A stretch of DNA of 64,000 bases from a bacterium D16-56 (GCA_003611875.1 RAYY01000020.1:27980-91979), one strand, 5' to 3'; positions 17,879-27,015 are shown, counted from the stretch's first letter. Notes: a model not told the origin generated them from the letters alone. Numbers and translations: made by a program.

Positions 17879-18502
17879 CTATTGAATCCTTCCGATCCTC
17901 GGATAATACCGAAATAGCACCTTTGCTATGATCTTCTCCTTCTTTACATAGGTATTTGTCCAAAATCTTGCATCCTTTGAATAATTCCGGTTATCCCCCA
18001 GCATAAAATAGCAATCCTCCGGCACCTCAAAATGCATGGGAATCTCCGGAAGCATAGGCTCCCGAATATAGTCCTCCTGAAGGGGCTCCTCAGATCCGTT
18101 CAGATAAACATGTCCTCCATAAATATCCACGGTGTCCCCCGGAAGGCCGATCACCCGCTTTACAAAATAAATCTTCTCGTCATCCGGATAATGAAAGATC
18201 ACAATATCCCCCCGCTTTGGATCTGCAAACAGATAAGAAAGGCGGGAGCCGATTACCCGGTCATTGGTCATAATAGTATTTTCCATGGAACCGCTAGGCA
18301 CCTTACTGTTGGCTATAATAAAATTGTTCAACACCAGAGCAATGACTGCTGCCGATACAATAATCTTGAGCCATTCCCAGATTTCCTTTTTCCAGTTGAC
18401 CTTTTCCTTTTGGAAATCTTCCTTCTCTATATCTCCTGCATGCCTCAGGCTTTCACCTTTCCTATCCTCCCCCAATTCTCCGTAATCCTTTTCTTCACTC
18501 AT
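17879..18502 (-). CDS. lepB: Signal peptidase I (207 aa)
   Basis: Cleaves Sec signal peptides at the outer face of the membrane. A charged N-terminus of about 50 residues leads to one membrane segment (about 50-66). The catalytic Ser is in VPSGSMENT and the Lys general base in GDIVIFHYP...FVKRVIGLPGD, and the GDNRNYSKDARFW box is present. ATG 18500-18502 has a good TTGGAGGAAAAG ahead; its ATGA overlaps the stop of the upstream 22-codon ORF. Confidence 0.95.
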   Translation of the reverse strand: MSEEKDYGELGEDRKGESLRHAGDIEKEDFQKEKVNWKKEIWEWLKIIVSAAVIALVLNNFIIANSKVPSGSMENTIMTNDRVIGSRLSYLFADPKRGDIVIFHYPDDEKIYFVKRVIGLPGDTVDIYGGHVYLNGSEEPLQEDYIREPMLPEIPMHFEVPEDCYFMLGDNRNYSKDARFWTNTYVKKEKIIAKVLFRYYPRIGRIQ

Positions 18503-18567
18503 CTTTTCCTCCAAGTCATGCACACTTTACAGCACATAATGATATGGGTGAATTGCTTTTCTTTCAC
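18499..18567 (-). CDS. Putative 22-codon ORF coupled to lepB (second copy)
   Basis: GTG start with GGAGG nine nt upstream, encoding MKEKQFTHIIMCCKVCMTWR and two more residues, and ending in TGA that overlaps the lepB ATG as ATGA. It contains three Cys. It lies in the lepB-proximal copy of the 65-bp tandem repeat. Coupling of lepB translation is the simplest role; no family is recognised. Confidence 0.4.
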   Translation of the reverse strand: MKEKQFTHIIMCCKVCMTWRKR

Positions 18568-18634
18568 CCTTTCCTCCAAGTCGTGCACACTTTACAGCAT
18601 ATAATGATATGGGTGAATTGCTTTTCTTTCACCC
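18505..18634 (-). repeat. Two-copy 65-bp tandem direct repeat between prs and lepB
   Basis: Copies at 18505-18569 and 18570-18634 differ at two positions only. Each holds a GGGTGAA / TTCACCC dyad (10-nt loop), a 22-codon ORF start inside that stem, and a GGAGG at its end that serves the next frame. Confidence 0.9.
18564..18632 (-). CDS. Putative 22-codon ORF, first copy, 10 nt after prs
   Basis: GTG start after AGAGGAAAG, 22 codons identical to the second copy except Ile for Met at 11, Thr for Met at 17 and Gly for Arg at 22. Its TGA overlaps the GTG of the second copy (GTGA). Whether it is translated is unknown. Confidence 0.35.
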   Translation of the reverse strand: MKEKQFTHIIICCKVCTTWRKG

Positions 18635-18642
18635 TTTCCTCT

Positions 18643-19812
18643 CTACCTCCGGTAAGCATCTACAAGCTTATGAATCCTTTTTGCAGGATCCAGCAGTTCG
18701 CTTAAAGAATCATCATGATTCAAATTGTCAATGATCAGGGCAATATACTTGCTCATATCCACATTGATGTAATAGGGACGAGATAGAAGCTCCGGGCTCT
18801 GGTACACCAGGTTCGTGGTCAGAATCCGGTCAATAATACCATTGGCATAATACTCGTCAAACTTCACTAAGCCATTGGTAAACAGGCCGAAGGTAACGCA
18901 AACAAATACCTTTCTTGCCTTTCTCCGCTTTAACTCTTTGGCCACATCCAGCATACTCTCTCCTGAAGATATCATATCGTCAATGATCAGCACATCCTTT
19001 CCCTCTACGCTGGATCCCAGAAATTCATGTGCCACAATGGGATTTCTGCCGTCCACAATACGGGTGTAGTCGCGGCGCTTATAGAACATTCCCATATCCA
19101 GCCCCAGCACATTAGCAAAATATACGGCACGGCTCATACCGCCCTCATCCGGGCTGATCACCATCATGTGGCTGCTGTCAATCTCCAGCTCTGTCTCTGC
19201 CCTCAGCAGATATTTGATAAACTGGTAAATAGGCTGAACCGTCTCAAACCCTTTCAGCGGAATAGCATTCTGCACCCTTGGATCATGAGCATCAAAAGTA
19301 ATGATATTCTCCACTCCCATGTTAGTCAGCTCCTGCAGGGCTAATGCGCAGTCTAAAGACTCTCTGCCGGATCGCCGGTGCTGACGGCTCTCATACAAAA
19401 ACGGCATGATCACATTAATTCGACGGGCCTTGCCTGCCGCAGCGGCAATCACCCTTTTTAAATCCTGGAAATGGTCATCCGGAGACATCCGATTGGTCAT
19501 ACCACACAGGGAATAGGTCAGATTATAGTTGCACACATCAACCATGATATACAGATCATCCCCCCGAATCGACTCCTCAATGGTACCCTTTCCCTCGCCG
19601 GAACCAAAACGGGGTGTTCTGGCCTCCACAATATAAGAATCTCTCTGATAGCCGGAAAAGGCGATCGTGGATTTGTGCTCGCTCTCCCGCTCCTTTCTCC
19701 ACGCTACCAGCCAGTCATTCACCTTTGCCCCTAATTCTGCACAGCTTTTCAACGGAATCAGTCCCAGTGGGCCTACAGGAATAGTCTCAATCGTCTTTTC
19801 TTCGTATATCAT
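18643..19812 (-). CDS. prs: Ribose-phosphate pyrophosphokinase (389 aa)
   Basis: Makes PRPP from ribose 5-phosphate and ATP for nucleotide, His and Trp synthesis. It shows the PRPP loop DVLIIDDMISSGESM, the flap region YESRQHRRSGRESLDC and the FDAHDPRVQ motif. At 389 aa it is longer than the usual 310-320, with an N-terminal extension and insertions (KERESEHKSTIAFSGYQRDS) as found in clostridial variants. GGAGGAAAAAC precedes the ATG and a consensus promoter lies upstream. Confidence 0.93.
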   Translation of the reverse strand: MIYEEKTIETIPVGPLGLIPLKSCAELGAKVNDWLVAWRKERESEHKSTIAFSGYQRDSYIVEARTPRFGSGEGKGTIEESIRGDDLYIMVDVCNYNLTYSLCGMTNRMSPDDHFQDLKRVIAAAAGKARRINVIMPFLYESRQHRRSGRESLDCALALQELTNMGVENIITFDAHDPRVQNAIPLKGFETVQPIYQFIKYLLRAETELEIDSSHMMVISPDEGGMSRAVYFANVLGLDMGMFYKRRDYTRIVDGRNPIVAHEFLGSSVEGKDVLIIDDMISSGESMLDVAKELKRRKARKVFVCVTFGLFTNGLVKFDEYYANGIIDRILTTNLVYQSPELLSRPYYINVDMSKYIALIIDNLNHDDSLSELLDPAKRIHKLVDAYRR

Positions 19813-19882
19813 GTTTTTCCTCCATGTCTCGTGATTATTGAAGTCTGGTAATTCGGTATACGATACAACTCATAACGATTCT

Positions 19883-19911
19883 TTTATATCATTATGCTTC
19901 GCGCAAGTCAA
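19883..19911 (-). promoter_or_regulatory. Sigma-A promoter of prs
   Basis: TTGACT (19906-19911) and TATAAA (19883-19888), 17-bp spacer. The -35 overlaps the stop codon of the upstream dnaI-like gene, so the prs-lepB unit starts here. Confidence 0.7.
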
Positions 19912-20906
19912 GTTAATCCCCTGAAGTTTTTCTTTTTCATGCGGATATCCCCTCCATACAGGGGAACCGCGGCATAGTGGCTCATAATTCGGGATGCAAC
20001 CCGGTCTGAATAGGCATCCCGCAGCATTCCGATGGACAGATTGGTCGAAATAATCGTGCCCTTTTGGCGGTTGATCCGCTCGTTAATACAATAAAAAAGC
20101 TGAGAAGACACAAAGGTATTGTTTACCTCTGTGCCCAGGTCGTCTAAAATCAACATCTCACAATCTAAAATGTGACGATAGCCGTCCTCTGCTTCCTCCT
20201 GGCTGTCCCGGCCGAACTTATACCTGGACAAAAGCTCAAACAAATCCTGAGAGGTAAAATAAATCACAGAAATATAACGATCAATCAATGCCTTGGCAAT
20301 ACAGTTGGTAAGAAAGGTTTTCCCCACCCCGGTACTGCCGGTAAACAAAAGATTCTTTCCTTTTCCGGGAAATTCCTCGGCAAACTCCTGACAATTGCGG
20401 ATTACCATGCGCATATAGGCAAGCTCTGTCATGCCAAGCTGCCCGATTGTTTTCTCATCGTCATACCACTCATAAGAAAGCATGGAAAAATTCTCCTGCA
20501 TCAGCACCTGCCGGATGTTGGACTGATCATACAGAATCCGGCTTCTGGCCTGCTCAAAGCACTGACATTTACGGCCCTGGGCATAACCGGTATCCCGGCA
20601 CCGGGGACACCTATACCGCATCTCCATATAATCCGGCGGATATCCTGCTGCTGCCAAAAGCACCTGTTTCTGCTCTCGCAGATCCTGGAGCCTTTGCCGG
20701 AACTGGTATTTGGCAGCCTCGTCTCCCTGCAGAGCCTGTCTGGCACAGGCCGCTCCCCGTGTGCGGATTTCCTGATCCAGCTGCCGTATCTGGGGAACCC
20801 GCTCGTAGACCTCCTCAACACGGCGCTGCTGCTCATAGCGGTTCTTTAACTGCTGCTGCTCATAATCCCTCATAACCTCATTATACTGAGAATTTGTGAG
20901 TGCCAT
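19908..20906 (-). CDS. dnaI: DnaI/DnaC-type helicase loader ATPase (332 aa)
   Basis: AAA+ loader that places the replicative helicase on DNA. An N-terminal coiled coil (Arg/Gln/Glu-rich, about 1-85) is followed by a zinc site CPRCRDTGYAQGRKCQC (about 99-115), then the ATPase with Walker A GSTGVGKT, Walker B MLILDDLGTE, a sensor ISTNLS and Arg finger region DRVASRI. The gene follows dnaD by 18 nt, which is the usual Clostridia primosome pair. Confidence 0.9.
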   Translation of the reverse strand: MALTNSQYNEVMRDYEQQQLKNRYEQQRRVEEVYERVPQIRQLDQEIRTRGAACARQALQGDEAAKYQFRQRLQDLREQKQVLLAAAGYPPDYMEMRYRCPRCRDTGYAQGRKCQCFEQARSRILYDQSNIRQVLMQENFSMLSYEWYDDEKTIGQLGMTELAYMRMVIRNCQEFAEEFPGKGKNLLFTGSTGVGKTFLTNCIAKALIDRYISVIYFTSQDLFELLSRYKFGRDSQEEAEDGYRHILDCEMLILDDLGTEVNNTFVSSQLFYCINERINRQKGTIISTNLSIGMLRDAYSDRVASRIMSHYAAVPLYGGDIRMKKKNFRGLT

Positions 20907-20924
20907 ATCTCCTCCCCGCCGATC

Positions 20925-21920
20925 TTAACGAACAGACTCCGTACCGATCCAGGATTTCACCTGATCCAGCACCATAGCATCATAGTCTGTATCCCTCTGC
21001 TGAAAATTGTGGAACTGGTTAGACGCCTTCTTCACGGTACGCCTGTCCTTTCTGGTTTGATGCTTTTCATCTAACAGCTCAATATCCCGTACTGTCCTGA
21101 CTCCTGCCTTTTTCCACTCCTCCAGAATCTTGTCTGCATAGCGGAAGCTGGGAGAATGAATGGCTGCCATAGTCCGGTTGCATGCCTCTAGCACTACCTC
21201 CAGAGAAAAGCCATAGCCGGACAGCCACTTTTCTATCATCTGCTTTTCTCCGTCCCCCGGTTTTCTGTCCGTCAGGCCAAAGCAGCGCATAACGGCAAAG
21301 GAGGATTTGGTAAAGCTGCCGGCGTAAACCCTGGCCTCCTCCACGGTCCTCAAGCCTTTTTCATGCCAGTTCAGCCCTACGGTCTCTATGTAGCGAATAC
21401 TGGTATGCCCGCTCTGAACACAATACTCCACCAAATATTCCAACAGCTCTGCCGGCATATGGAGCTCGTCATAAAGATAGGCAAACACCTGGCACTCTCT
21501 GGAAGTAAAGATCTTATTCATATACTTTTGAGCAATGTAAAGAAGCTGGGTAAAATCCTCATCCTCTGCCAACCGGTCTATCCGTTCCTGGCCGTCCTTT
21601 TCGTTAGTCAGCTCCCGAGCTGCTTCCTTGCCGGTCAAATTCTGCTCCTGCGCAGGAAGCTTTTCCTGCACTGTTTTTTCTTCCCTGTCAGAAATAAGCG
21701 CTCCCATCCTCTCCCAGTATGCAAGAGCCCGCCTTACATCTGCCTCTGTGTGGTTTAAATCGTCTGCAATCCTTTCCACATCCACATTGTCCTGCTGATG
21801 CCGCAGCAAATACAGGTACACCTTTACATACTCCCCATTGGCAGCCGCCATATAGCTGTCAATAAATTCATTGGCCACCAAGGTCACTTCGGTCCGAAAA
21901 CTGCAAATCATATCCATCAC
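20925..21920 (-). CDS. dnaD: DnaD-domain primosome protein (331 aa)
   Basis: An N-terminal winged-helix DDBH1 domain (NEFIDSYMAAANGEYVKVYL) and a C-terminal DnaD-like domain (AVMRCFGLTDRKPGDGEKQM region through ADKILEEWKKAGVRT). It takes part in primosome assembly with DnaI. The first codon is GTG 21918-21920 immediately followed by ATG; either could be used with GGAGAGG upstream. DnaA boxes lie 60-265 nt upstream. Confidence 0.9.
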   Translation of the reverse strand: MMDMICSFRTEVTLVANEFIDSYMAAANGEYVKVYLYLLRHQQDNVDVERIADDLNHTEADVRRALAYWERMGALISDREEKTVQEKLPAQEQNLTGKEAARELTNEKDGQERIDRLAEDEDFTQLLYIAQKYMNKIFTSRECQVFAYLYDELHMPAELLEYLVEYCVQSGHTSIRYIETVGLNWHEKGLRTVEEARVYAGSFTKSSFAVMRCFGLTDRKPGDGEKQMIEKWLSGYGFSLEVVLEACNRTMAAIHSPSFRYADKILEEWKKAGVRTVRDIELLDEKHQTRKDRRTVKKASNQFHNFQQRDTDYDAMVLDQVKSWIGTESVR

Positions 21921-21982
21921 TTCCCATCCTCTCCATTGATTTCTATTTTAACACATCCTTTTTCAAAAAGAAATAGCTGCAT

Positions 21983-22183
21983 TTATCCACCAAACGGATT
22001 GTGGATAATGTGGATAAAGTGGATAATTTGTCAACATAACTGCCACAAAATTTGTCTGAAACTGTCATTTCCTGCTAAAATCCTGGAATTAGAGACTTCC
22101 AAGCATTCTCTTTTATGTAAATCAAAAAATCCACATAGTCCCCAGTGTGAAAAAGTGGAAAACTATGTGGATAATGTGGATAA
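21983..22183. promoter_or_regulatory. Cluster of six DnaA boxes between murC and dnaD
   Basis: One TTATCCACC at 21983-21991, then three head-to-tail 9-mers with no gap at 22000-22008, 22009-22017 (both exact TGTGGATAA) and 22018-22026 (AGTGGATAA), and two more exact abutting copies at 22166-22174 and 22175-22183. The last touches the murC stop codon. An AT-rich stretch lies between. It could control dnaD-dnaI or titrate DnaA. Confidence 0.75.
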
Positions 22184-23563
22184 CTATTGTCCAAGAAGCC
22201 TTTCCCCAACCTTTACAATATCTCCGGCACCCATAGTTATCAACAAATCGCCTGGGGAACAATTTTTTAAAATAAATGTTTCAATCTCATCAAAGGTAGA
22301 AAAACATCTTACCGGCACCCCCGTCGCCTGAATCCTTTCTGCAATATCCTCTGAGCTTACGCCTAGAGTGTCCGTCTCTCTTGCCGGATAGATCGGCGCA
22401 AGGACCACTTCATCTGCCTTTGCCAGCTCTCTTGCAAAATCATCCAAAAAAGCCTTTGTCCTGGAATAGGTATGGGGCTGGAACACGCACCACAGCTTTT
22501 TATGAGGAAAATGCTTTGCGGCTGTCAGTGTAGCCGCGATTTCCTGAGGATGATGGGCATAGTCGTCAATGATCGTCACATCTCCTATCTGGCCTTTTTT
22601 CTCAAACCGGCGCTCTGTGCCTGCAAATCCCTCCAGCCCCCGCCGAATCCCTTCCATGGATACTCCCAGAGCCTCTGCAGCCCCGATGGCTGCCAAAGCA
22701 TTGTACACATTATGCTCTCCTAATACCCCGAGGCGGATTCTTCCGCAGGAGACTCCTTTTTTCATCAAGGTAAAGGAAGGGCGTCCCGTCTCATCATAAG
22801 CCACCTCTGCGGCCCCGTAGTCTCCATCCGCTCCATGGCTCACCGTTACCACCCGGCATGTAAGTCCCTCTGTGATTTCCTCCGGCGCAGCAATATTCCC
22901 ATCTAGTATTAAAAGACCATCCTCCGGAAGCCTTCTGGCAAATTCCCGGAAGGATCTTCGGATGTCCTCCAGATCCTTAAAAAAATCCAGATGGTCTGCT
23001 TCAATATTCAGGATAATCTCCATGGTGGGAAAAAATGACAGAAAACTGTTGGTATACTCACAGGCTTCTGTCACAAACAATTCCTTCCCGCCCACACGAA
23101 TATTTCCTCCGATCGAATGAAGAATCCCTCCCACGGAAACCGTAGGGTCCAGCCCCTCTGCCAGCAGAATCTCCGTAACCATTGAGGTGGTAGTAGTTTT
23201 TCCGTGGGTGCCTGCTATGGCAAGGGCATGACCGTAATTTTTCATCATCTGTCCCAAAAGCTGGGCTCTGCTGAGAATGGGAAGCTGCAGCGCCACCGCC
23301 TGTGCATACTCCGGATTATCTTCATGAACCGCTGCAGTATACACTGCCAGCTGTACATCTTCCCCTATGTTTTCTGCTCTCTGCTCATAAAATATCCTGG
23401 CTCCCAGACTTTCTAAGCGCTTTGTAAGAGCCGTCTGTTTGGTGTCGGAACCGCTGACAGAAAATCCTTCTCTTATGAGGATTTCTGCCAGTCCGCTCAT
23501 GCTGATTCCGCCGATCCCGATAAAATGAACGGCCATGGGCGTTTCAAAATCAATCTGATACAT
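22184..23563 (-). CDS. murC: UDP-N-acetylmuramate--L-alanine ligase (459 aa)
   Basis: Adds L-Ala to UDP-MurNAc in peptidoglycan synthesis. HFIGIGGISMSGLAEIL marks the UDP-binding domain, GTHGKTTTTSM is the ATP loop, and VTEACEYTNSFL, NIEADHLDFF and DDYAHHPQEI are Mur-family signatures. I use ATG 23561-23563 (MYQIDFETPMAVHFIG); the frame is open for another 37 codons and an earlier start would overlap the upstream gene. Confidence 0.95.
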   Translation of the reverse strand: MYQIDFETPMAVHFIGIGGISMSGLAEILIREGFSVSGSDTKQTALTKRLESLGARIFYEQRAENIGEDVQLAVYTAAVHEDNPEYAQAVALQLPILSRAQLLGQMMKNYGHALAIAGTHGKTTTTSMVTEILLAEGLDPTVSVGGILHSIGGNIRVGGKELFVTEACEYTNSFLSFFPTMEIILNIEADHLDFFKDLEDIRRSFREFARRLPEDGLLILDGNIAAPEEITEGLTCRVVTVSHGADGDYGAAEVAYDETGRPSFTLMKKGVSCGRIRLGVLGEHNVYNALAAIGAAEALGVSMEGIRRGLEGFAGTERRFEKKGQIGDVTIIDDYAHHPQEIAATLTAAKHFPHKKLWCVFQPHTYSRTKAFLDDFARELAKADEVVLAPIYPARETDTLGVSSEDIAERIQATGVPVRCFSTFDEIETFILKNCSPGDLLITMGAGDIVKVGERLLGQ

Positions 23564-23642
23564 GATCACTTCGTCCTTTTCTTCTACTTTGTAATATAAT
23601 ATAGTATCCATATCAGCCGCTTCCCGTGACGGGATCGTTTCC

Positions 23643-24515
23643 TCAATCAATGGGCGCCTGATAAAAACCTCCATAGAAATTCTCTGTTTTTATCATATTC
23701 ACAATAATATGAGGATCCTGCTGACGCATCAACGCCACGATCTCCGGCACCTCATAGGAGGATACCACCGTGTGAAGCAGATGCATCTTCTTATGGCTGT
23801 AGCCTCCCACTGCCTCCACATAAGAAACCCCGTGGCGAAAGTTAGTCACATAAGCCCGGATAACATCCTCTGCTTTTGTGGTGGTAATCTGCAGAGTCAC
23901 CCGCTCATAGCGATGATGAAATGCAGAAATGGTCTTTGTTGATACAAACTGGAACAGAATGGAATATCCTGCATAAAGCCACCCGAACATGTAACCGAAT
24001 ATGCACAGGATCATTACATTTCCTGCAAAAACATACTCCCAAATAGACTTTCCTGTCTTGGTTGATACATACAGAGCAATAAAATCCGTACCGCCGGTGG
24101 AGGCATTCCCCCTAAGGGCAAGAACAATGGAAATTCCGTATAAAAATCCGCCGAATATCACATTCAGCATCAGATCGTCAAATAAGGGCTGAAAATGAAA
24201 AATCTTTAAAAACAAGCTGGCCAAAAACACCTGAATCATAGAATAAAAGGTGAAACGCATGCTGATGCTTCTGCTGCACATCACTGCTACCGGAATATTC
24301 AGCACCAGAATCCCCAAGGAGGTGGAAAAGCTTTTTCCATACAAAGAAGCAATGTCATCAATCAGAATCGCCACCCCGGTAAATCCGCCAGACAAAAGCT
24401 GTGCCGGACGGATAAAGGACTGAATCACAAACGTCTGCAGAAGAGCCGACAAAAACACTGCAAGGATGGTTATCCCCCTCCTTACCGCTATATTATGTTT
24501 ATACTTGTCTTTCAT
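23643..24515 (-). CDS. YitT-family membrane protein with DUF2179 (290 aa)
   Basis: Five to six hydrophobic segments (about 13-200) with the family motif LLSGGFTGVAIL and NASTGGTDFIALYVS, followed by a soluble DUF2179 domain (VTLQITTTKAEDVIRAYVTN through MRQQDPHIIVNM). Function is not established; some relatives are suspected transporters or regulators. It precedes murC. Confidence 0.88.
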   Translation of the reverse strand: MKDKYKHNIAVRRGITILAVFLSALLQTFVIQSFIRPAQLLSGGFTGVAILIDDIASLYGKSFSTSLGILVLNIPVAVMCSRSISMRFTFYSMIQVFLASLFLKIFHFQPLFDDLMLNVIFGGFLYGISIVLALRGNASTGGTDFIALYVSTKTGKSIWEYVFAGNVMILCIFGYMFGWLYAGYSILFQFVSTKTISAFHHRYERVTLQITTTKAEDVIRAYVTNFRHGVSYVEAVGGYSHKKMHLLHTVVSSYEVPEIVALMRQQDPHIIVNMIKTENFYGGFYQAPID

Positions 24516-24558
24516 AAAAAATCCGCCTCACTGTTTTCTACTTGCTCCTCTGTGCTTC

Positions 24559-25785
24559 CTAGACATCCTGGCATCCCTGAAGGGGAATTCCCAAAAGCCG
24601 TCTCATCAGGCTGCAGCCATGCTCCTCATACCGCCCGGTTCCTGCTGCTGCAGCCTCCGTATAACTGTTGATTCCTGAAGCCTGTCTGTCTGTGCTTCTG
24701 TACAAAAGATAAGGAACCGGGTCCGCAATATGAGTCTTAAGAGAAAGGGGCGTTGGATGATCCGGCATCACCAGAATGGAATATTCTTCCCCTGCCTTTG
24801 CCAGCCCGTCCAGCAAAGGACCTACAATATCCTGATCGATCCGCTCAATGGCCCGAACCTTTCCCTCCACGTCCCCATGATGCCCGCATTCATCCGGCGC
24901 TTCCACATGAATATAGACCAAATCCTGGCCTTCTAAAAGGGTTTCTAAAGCTGCCTGTCCCTTTCCTTTAAAGTTCGTATCAAGATTACCGGTGGCGCCT
25001 TCCACCTCAATCACCTTCATACCGGCACAGATTCCGATGCCTTTAATCAGGTCTACTGCAGAAATCACAGAAGCCTTTACCCCATATGCCTTCTCAAAAC
25101 CAGTTACCCCCGGACGGGTTCCCTCTCCCCAAAGCCAGATAGAGTTAGCCGGATTCAGCCCCTTCGCCCGGCGGGCTTCATTGACCGGATGTCTGTCAAG
25201 CACATGAAAGCTGCGGCACATCAGATCCAAAATCATCTCATTTCCCGGCAGATATTGGGTGATCCTTCTGTCAGAAATATCATGGGGAGGAGTAAGGTCA
25301 AGCCCTACGGGACCCTTATGCCAAATCATGCAGTGACGGTAGCTGATCCCCGGATAAAAGACAAGTTCATCTGTAGACAGCTCCTGAGCGATTGCCTGAA
25401 TCAGCTCTGATGCTTCTGCTGTTGTGATCTCCCCGGCGCTGTAATCTGCCATGACCTTATCCTCATATGGTCCTTCCCCAGACAGGGTGACAAGATTACA
25501 GCGAAATGCCACATCCGTATCTGACATATTAATGCCGATACTAACTGCCTCCAAAGGGGAACGGCCCGTATAACAGCTTGCCGGGTCATAGCCCATGGCT
25601 GCCAGGTTTGCCACATCGCTTCCCGGCTTCATGCCATTGGGAACCGTTTTTACCATTCCCAGCTCTCCATATTGCGCCAGCCCGTCAATATTTGGTTTCT
25701 CGGCTGCCTCCAGCGGGGTCCTGCCCCCCAGCGCCTCCAGCGGATAGTCTGCCATTCCGTCTCCCAGCATTACGATATATTTCAT
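24559..25785 (-). CDS. apgM: Cofactor-independent phosphoglycerate mutase, archaeal (ApgM) type (408 aa)
   Basis: Alkaline-phosphatase superfamily: MLGDGMADYP provides the first metal ligand, DVANLAAMGYDP the catalytic Ser region, EAPDECGHHGD and VMPDHPTP the remaining metal ligands. The family interconverts 2- and 3-phosphoglycerate; close relatives in bacteria lacking ThrB have been proposed as homoserine kinases, and no Thr gene lies nearby to decide. The ATG at 25783-25785 has GGAGG upstream. Confidence 0.85.
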   Translation of the reverse strand: MKYIVMLGDGMADYPLEALGGRTPLEAAEKPNIDGLAQYGELGMVKTVPNGMKPGSDVANLAAMGYDPASCYTGRSPLEAVSIGINMSDTDVAFRCNLVTLSGEGPYEDKVMADYSAGEITTAEASELIQAIAQELSTDELVFYPGISYRHCMIWHKGPVGLDLTPPHDISDRRITQYLPGNEMILDLMCRSFHVLDRHPVNEARRAKGLNPANSIWLWGEGTRPGVTGFEKAYGVKASVISAVDLIKGIGICAGMKVIEVEGATGNLDTNFKGKGQAALETLLEGQDLVYIHVEAPDECGHHGDVEGKVRAIERIDQDIVGPLLDGLAKAGEEYSILVMPDHPTPLSLKTHIADPVPYLLYRSTDRQASGINSYTEAAAAGTGRYEEHGCSLMRRLLGIPLQGCQDV

Positions 25786-25874
25786 AATGTCCTCCTTAGA
25801 TCTTTCTTTCCTGGTTTTCCATCCGGCCGGAGAAAAGCTTCCGACTGAATGGAACATCCATAATTCCGTCAAGC

Positions 25875-26384
25875 TTAATTGCTGTTATCCTTTAGTATTC
25901 TGCGCAGCTCATCCACCGCTGCCCCTGGTCCTCTGCCCTCCTCGCTGATGGTAATGTCCGCATACCTTTCATACAAAGGAACCCTCTCATCATACAGCCC
26001 ACGCAGCGTCATCCCCGGCCTGATAGCCACTCCCCGGTCTGTAAGGTCCCCCAGCCGCTTTTCCAATTCCTCATAGCTCAGCTTTAAATATACCAGCCGG
26101 CTGATCTCCCTTAAATGGGCCATGGCCTGTTCCCCATATATAACGCTGCCTCCCGGGGCAATAACCGAATGCTTTGCCTGCAGTCCCTGGTTTATCTGCT
26201 CCTCGAGCTTTAAAAAGCCGTCGATCCCCTGCTCTGCCATAATCTCCCTCAGCAGCTTTCCGGTCTTTTCCTGGATCACAATATCCACATCTACAAATGA
26301 ATAACCAAGACGCTTTGCCAGCAGCACACCAATCGTACTCTTCCCAGAACCCGGCATTCCGATCAGGGTAATATTTGATTTCAT
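25875..26384 (-). CDS. aroK: Shikimate kinase (169 aa)
   Basis: Phosphorylates shikimate in the chorismate pathway. Walker A is GMPGSGKSTIG, the shikimate-binding DVDIVIQ motif and the APGGSVIYG loop follow, and the lid carries DRGVAIRPG. The start ATG 26382-26384 overlaps the stop of the upstream flavin reductase-like gene as ATGA, so the pair is coupled. The open frame upstream of this ATG has no family similarity. Confidence 0.92.
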   Translation of the reverse strand: MKSNITLIGMPGSGKSTIGVLLAKRLGYSFVDVDIVIQEKTGKLLREIMAEQGIDGFLKLEEQINQGLQAKHSVIAPGGSVIYGEQAMAHLREISRLVYLKLSYEELEKRLGDLTDRGVAIRPGMTLRGLYDERVPLYERYADITISEEGRGPGAAVDELRRILKDNSN

Positions 26385-27010
26385 TTCCGTGGTTTCCCGT
26401 CCTTTCTTACGGAGTATCCAAAGCTTCCCAGCCTTTCTCCCAGCGCAAAATATTCTCCATGAGAATATGCGGCCAGCCCGCAGCGGTTTAAACAAAACCT
26501 GCCGTTCTTATCCAGGTATCGGCCATCCACTGACACCCCTACAATGTCAGCCAGAAACAGATCATGGCTGCCTAAGGGAATCTGCCTGGCCACCCTGCAC
26601 TCCAGACTTACCGGACTCTGTGCAATGCCAGGCGGAGCTACATGGCAGGAGGGCAAAGGCTCTAGCTTCAGGTCTGCAAACTTATCCACATCCCTCCCGG
26701 ATCTGACTCCGCAGAAATCTGCCGCAAACACCAGTCCTCGGTTCACCAGGTTAACCACAAATTCACCGCTGTCCTGAATCAGCCCGTAAGAGTACCGCTC
26801 TTTTCTGACGGATATGGACAGCATAGGCGGATCCGAGCAAATAGTTCCAGCCCATGCCACGGTAATGATATTGGGTCTTTCCCCCGGACACCCGCAGCTC
26901 ACCATCACGGCCGGCACAGGATACAGCATATTGCCCGGCTTCCACATCTCCCTCTGTGAACGGATCGTCTGGGTCCTGTTTTGCTTTTTTCGTATCGGTC
27001 TCTCCTTCAT
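26381..27010 (-). CDS. Flavin reductase-like (FMN-binding split barrel) protein (209 aa)
   Basis: The flavin reductase-like domain spans most of the protein: VPAVMVSCGCPGERPNIITV, GTICSDPPMLSISVRKERYS and EFVVNLVNRGLV are characteristic. The substrate is unknown; some relatives act as flavoredoxins. It is the upstream partner of aroK and starts 5 nt after ppaC. Confidence 0.88.
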   Translation of the reverse strand: MKERPIRKKQNRTQTIRSQREMWKPGNMLYPVPAVMVSCGCPGERPNIITVAWAGTICSDPPMLSISVRKERYSYGLIQDSGEFVVNLVNRGLVFAADFCGVRSGRDVDKFADLKLEPLPSCHVAPPGIAQSPVSLECRVARQIPLGSHDLFLADIVGVSVDGRYLDKNGRFCLNRCGLAAYSHGEYFALGERLGSFGYSVRKDGKPRK

Positions 27011-27015
27011 GGATC

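Noticed and set aside
21983..22183. Chromosomal origin of replication
   Set aside because: DnaA boxes are present, but dnaA, dnaN, recF, gyrB and rpmH are absent and there is no clear unwinding element; a regulatory or titration site is simpler.
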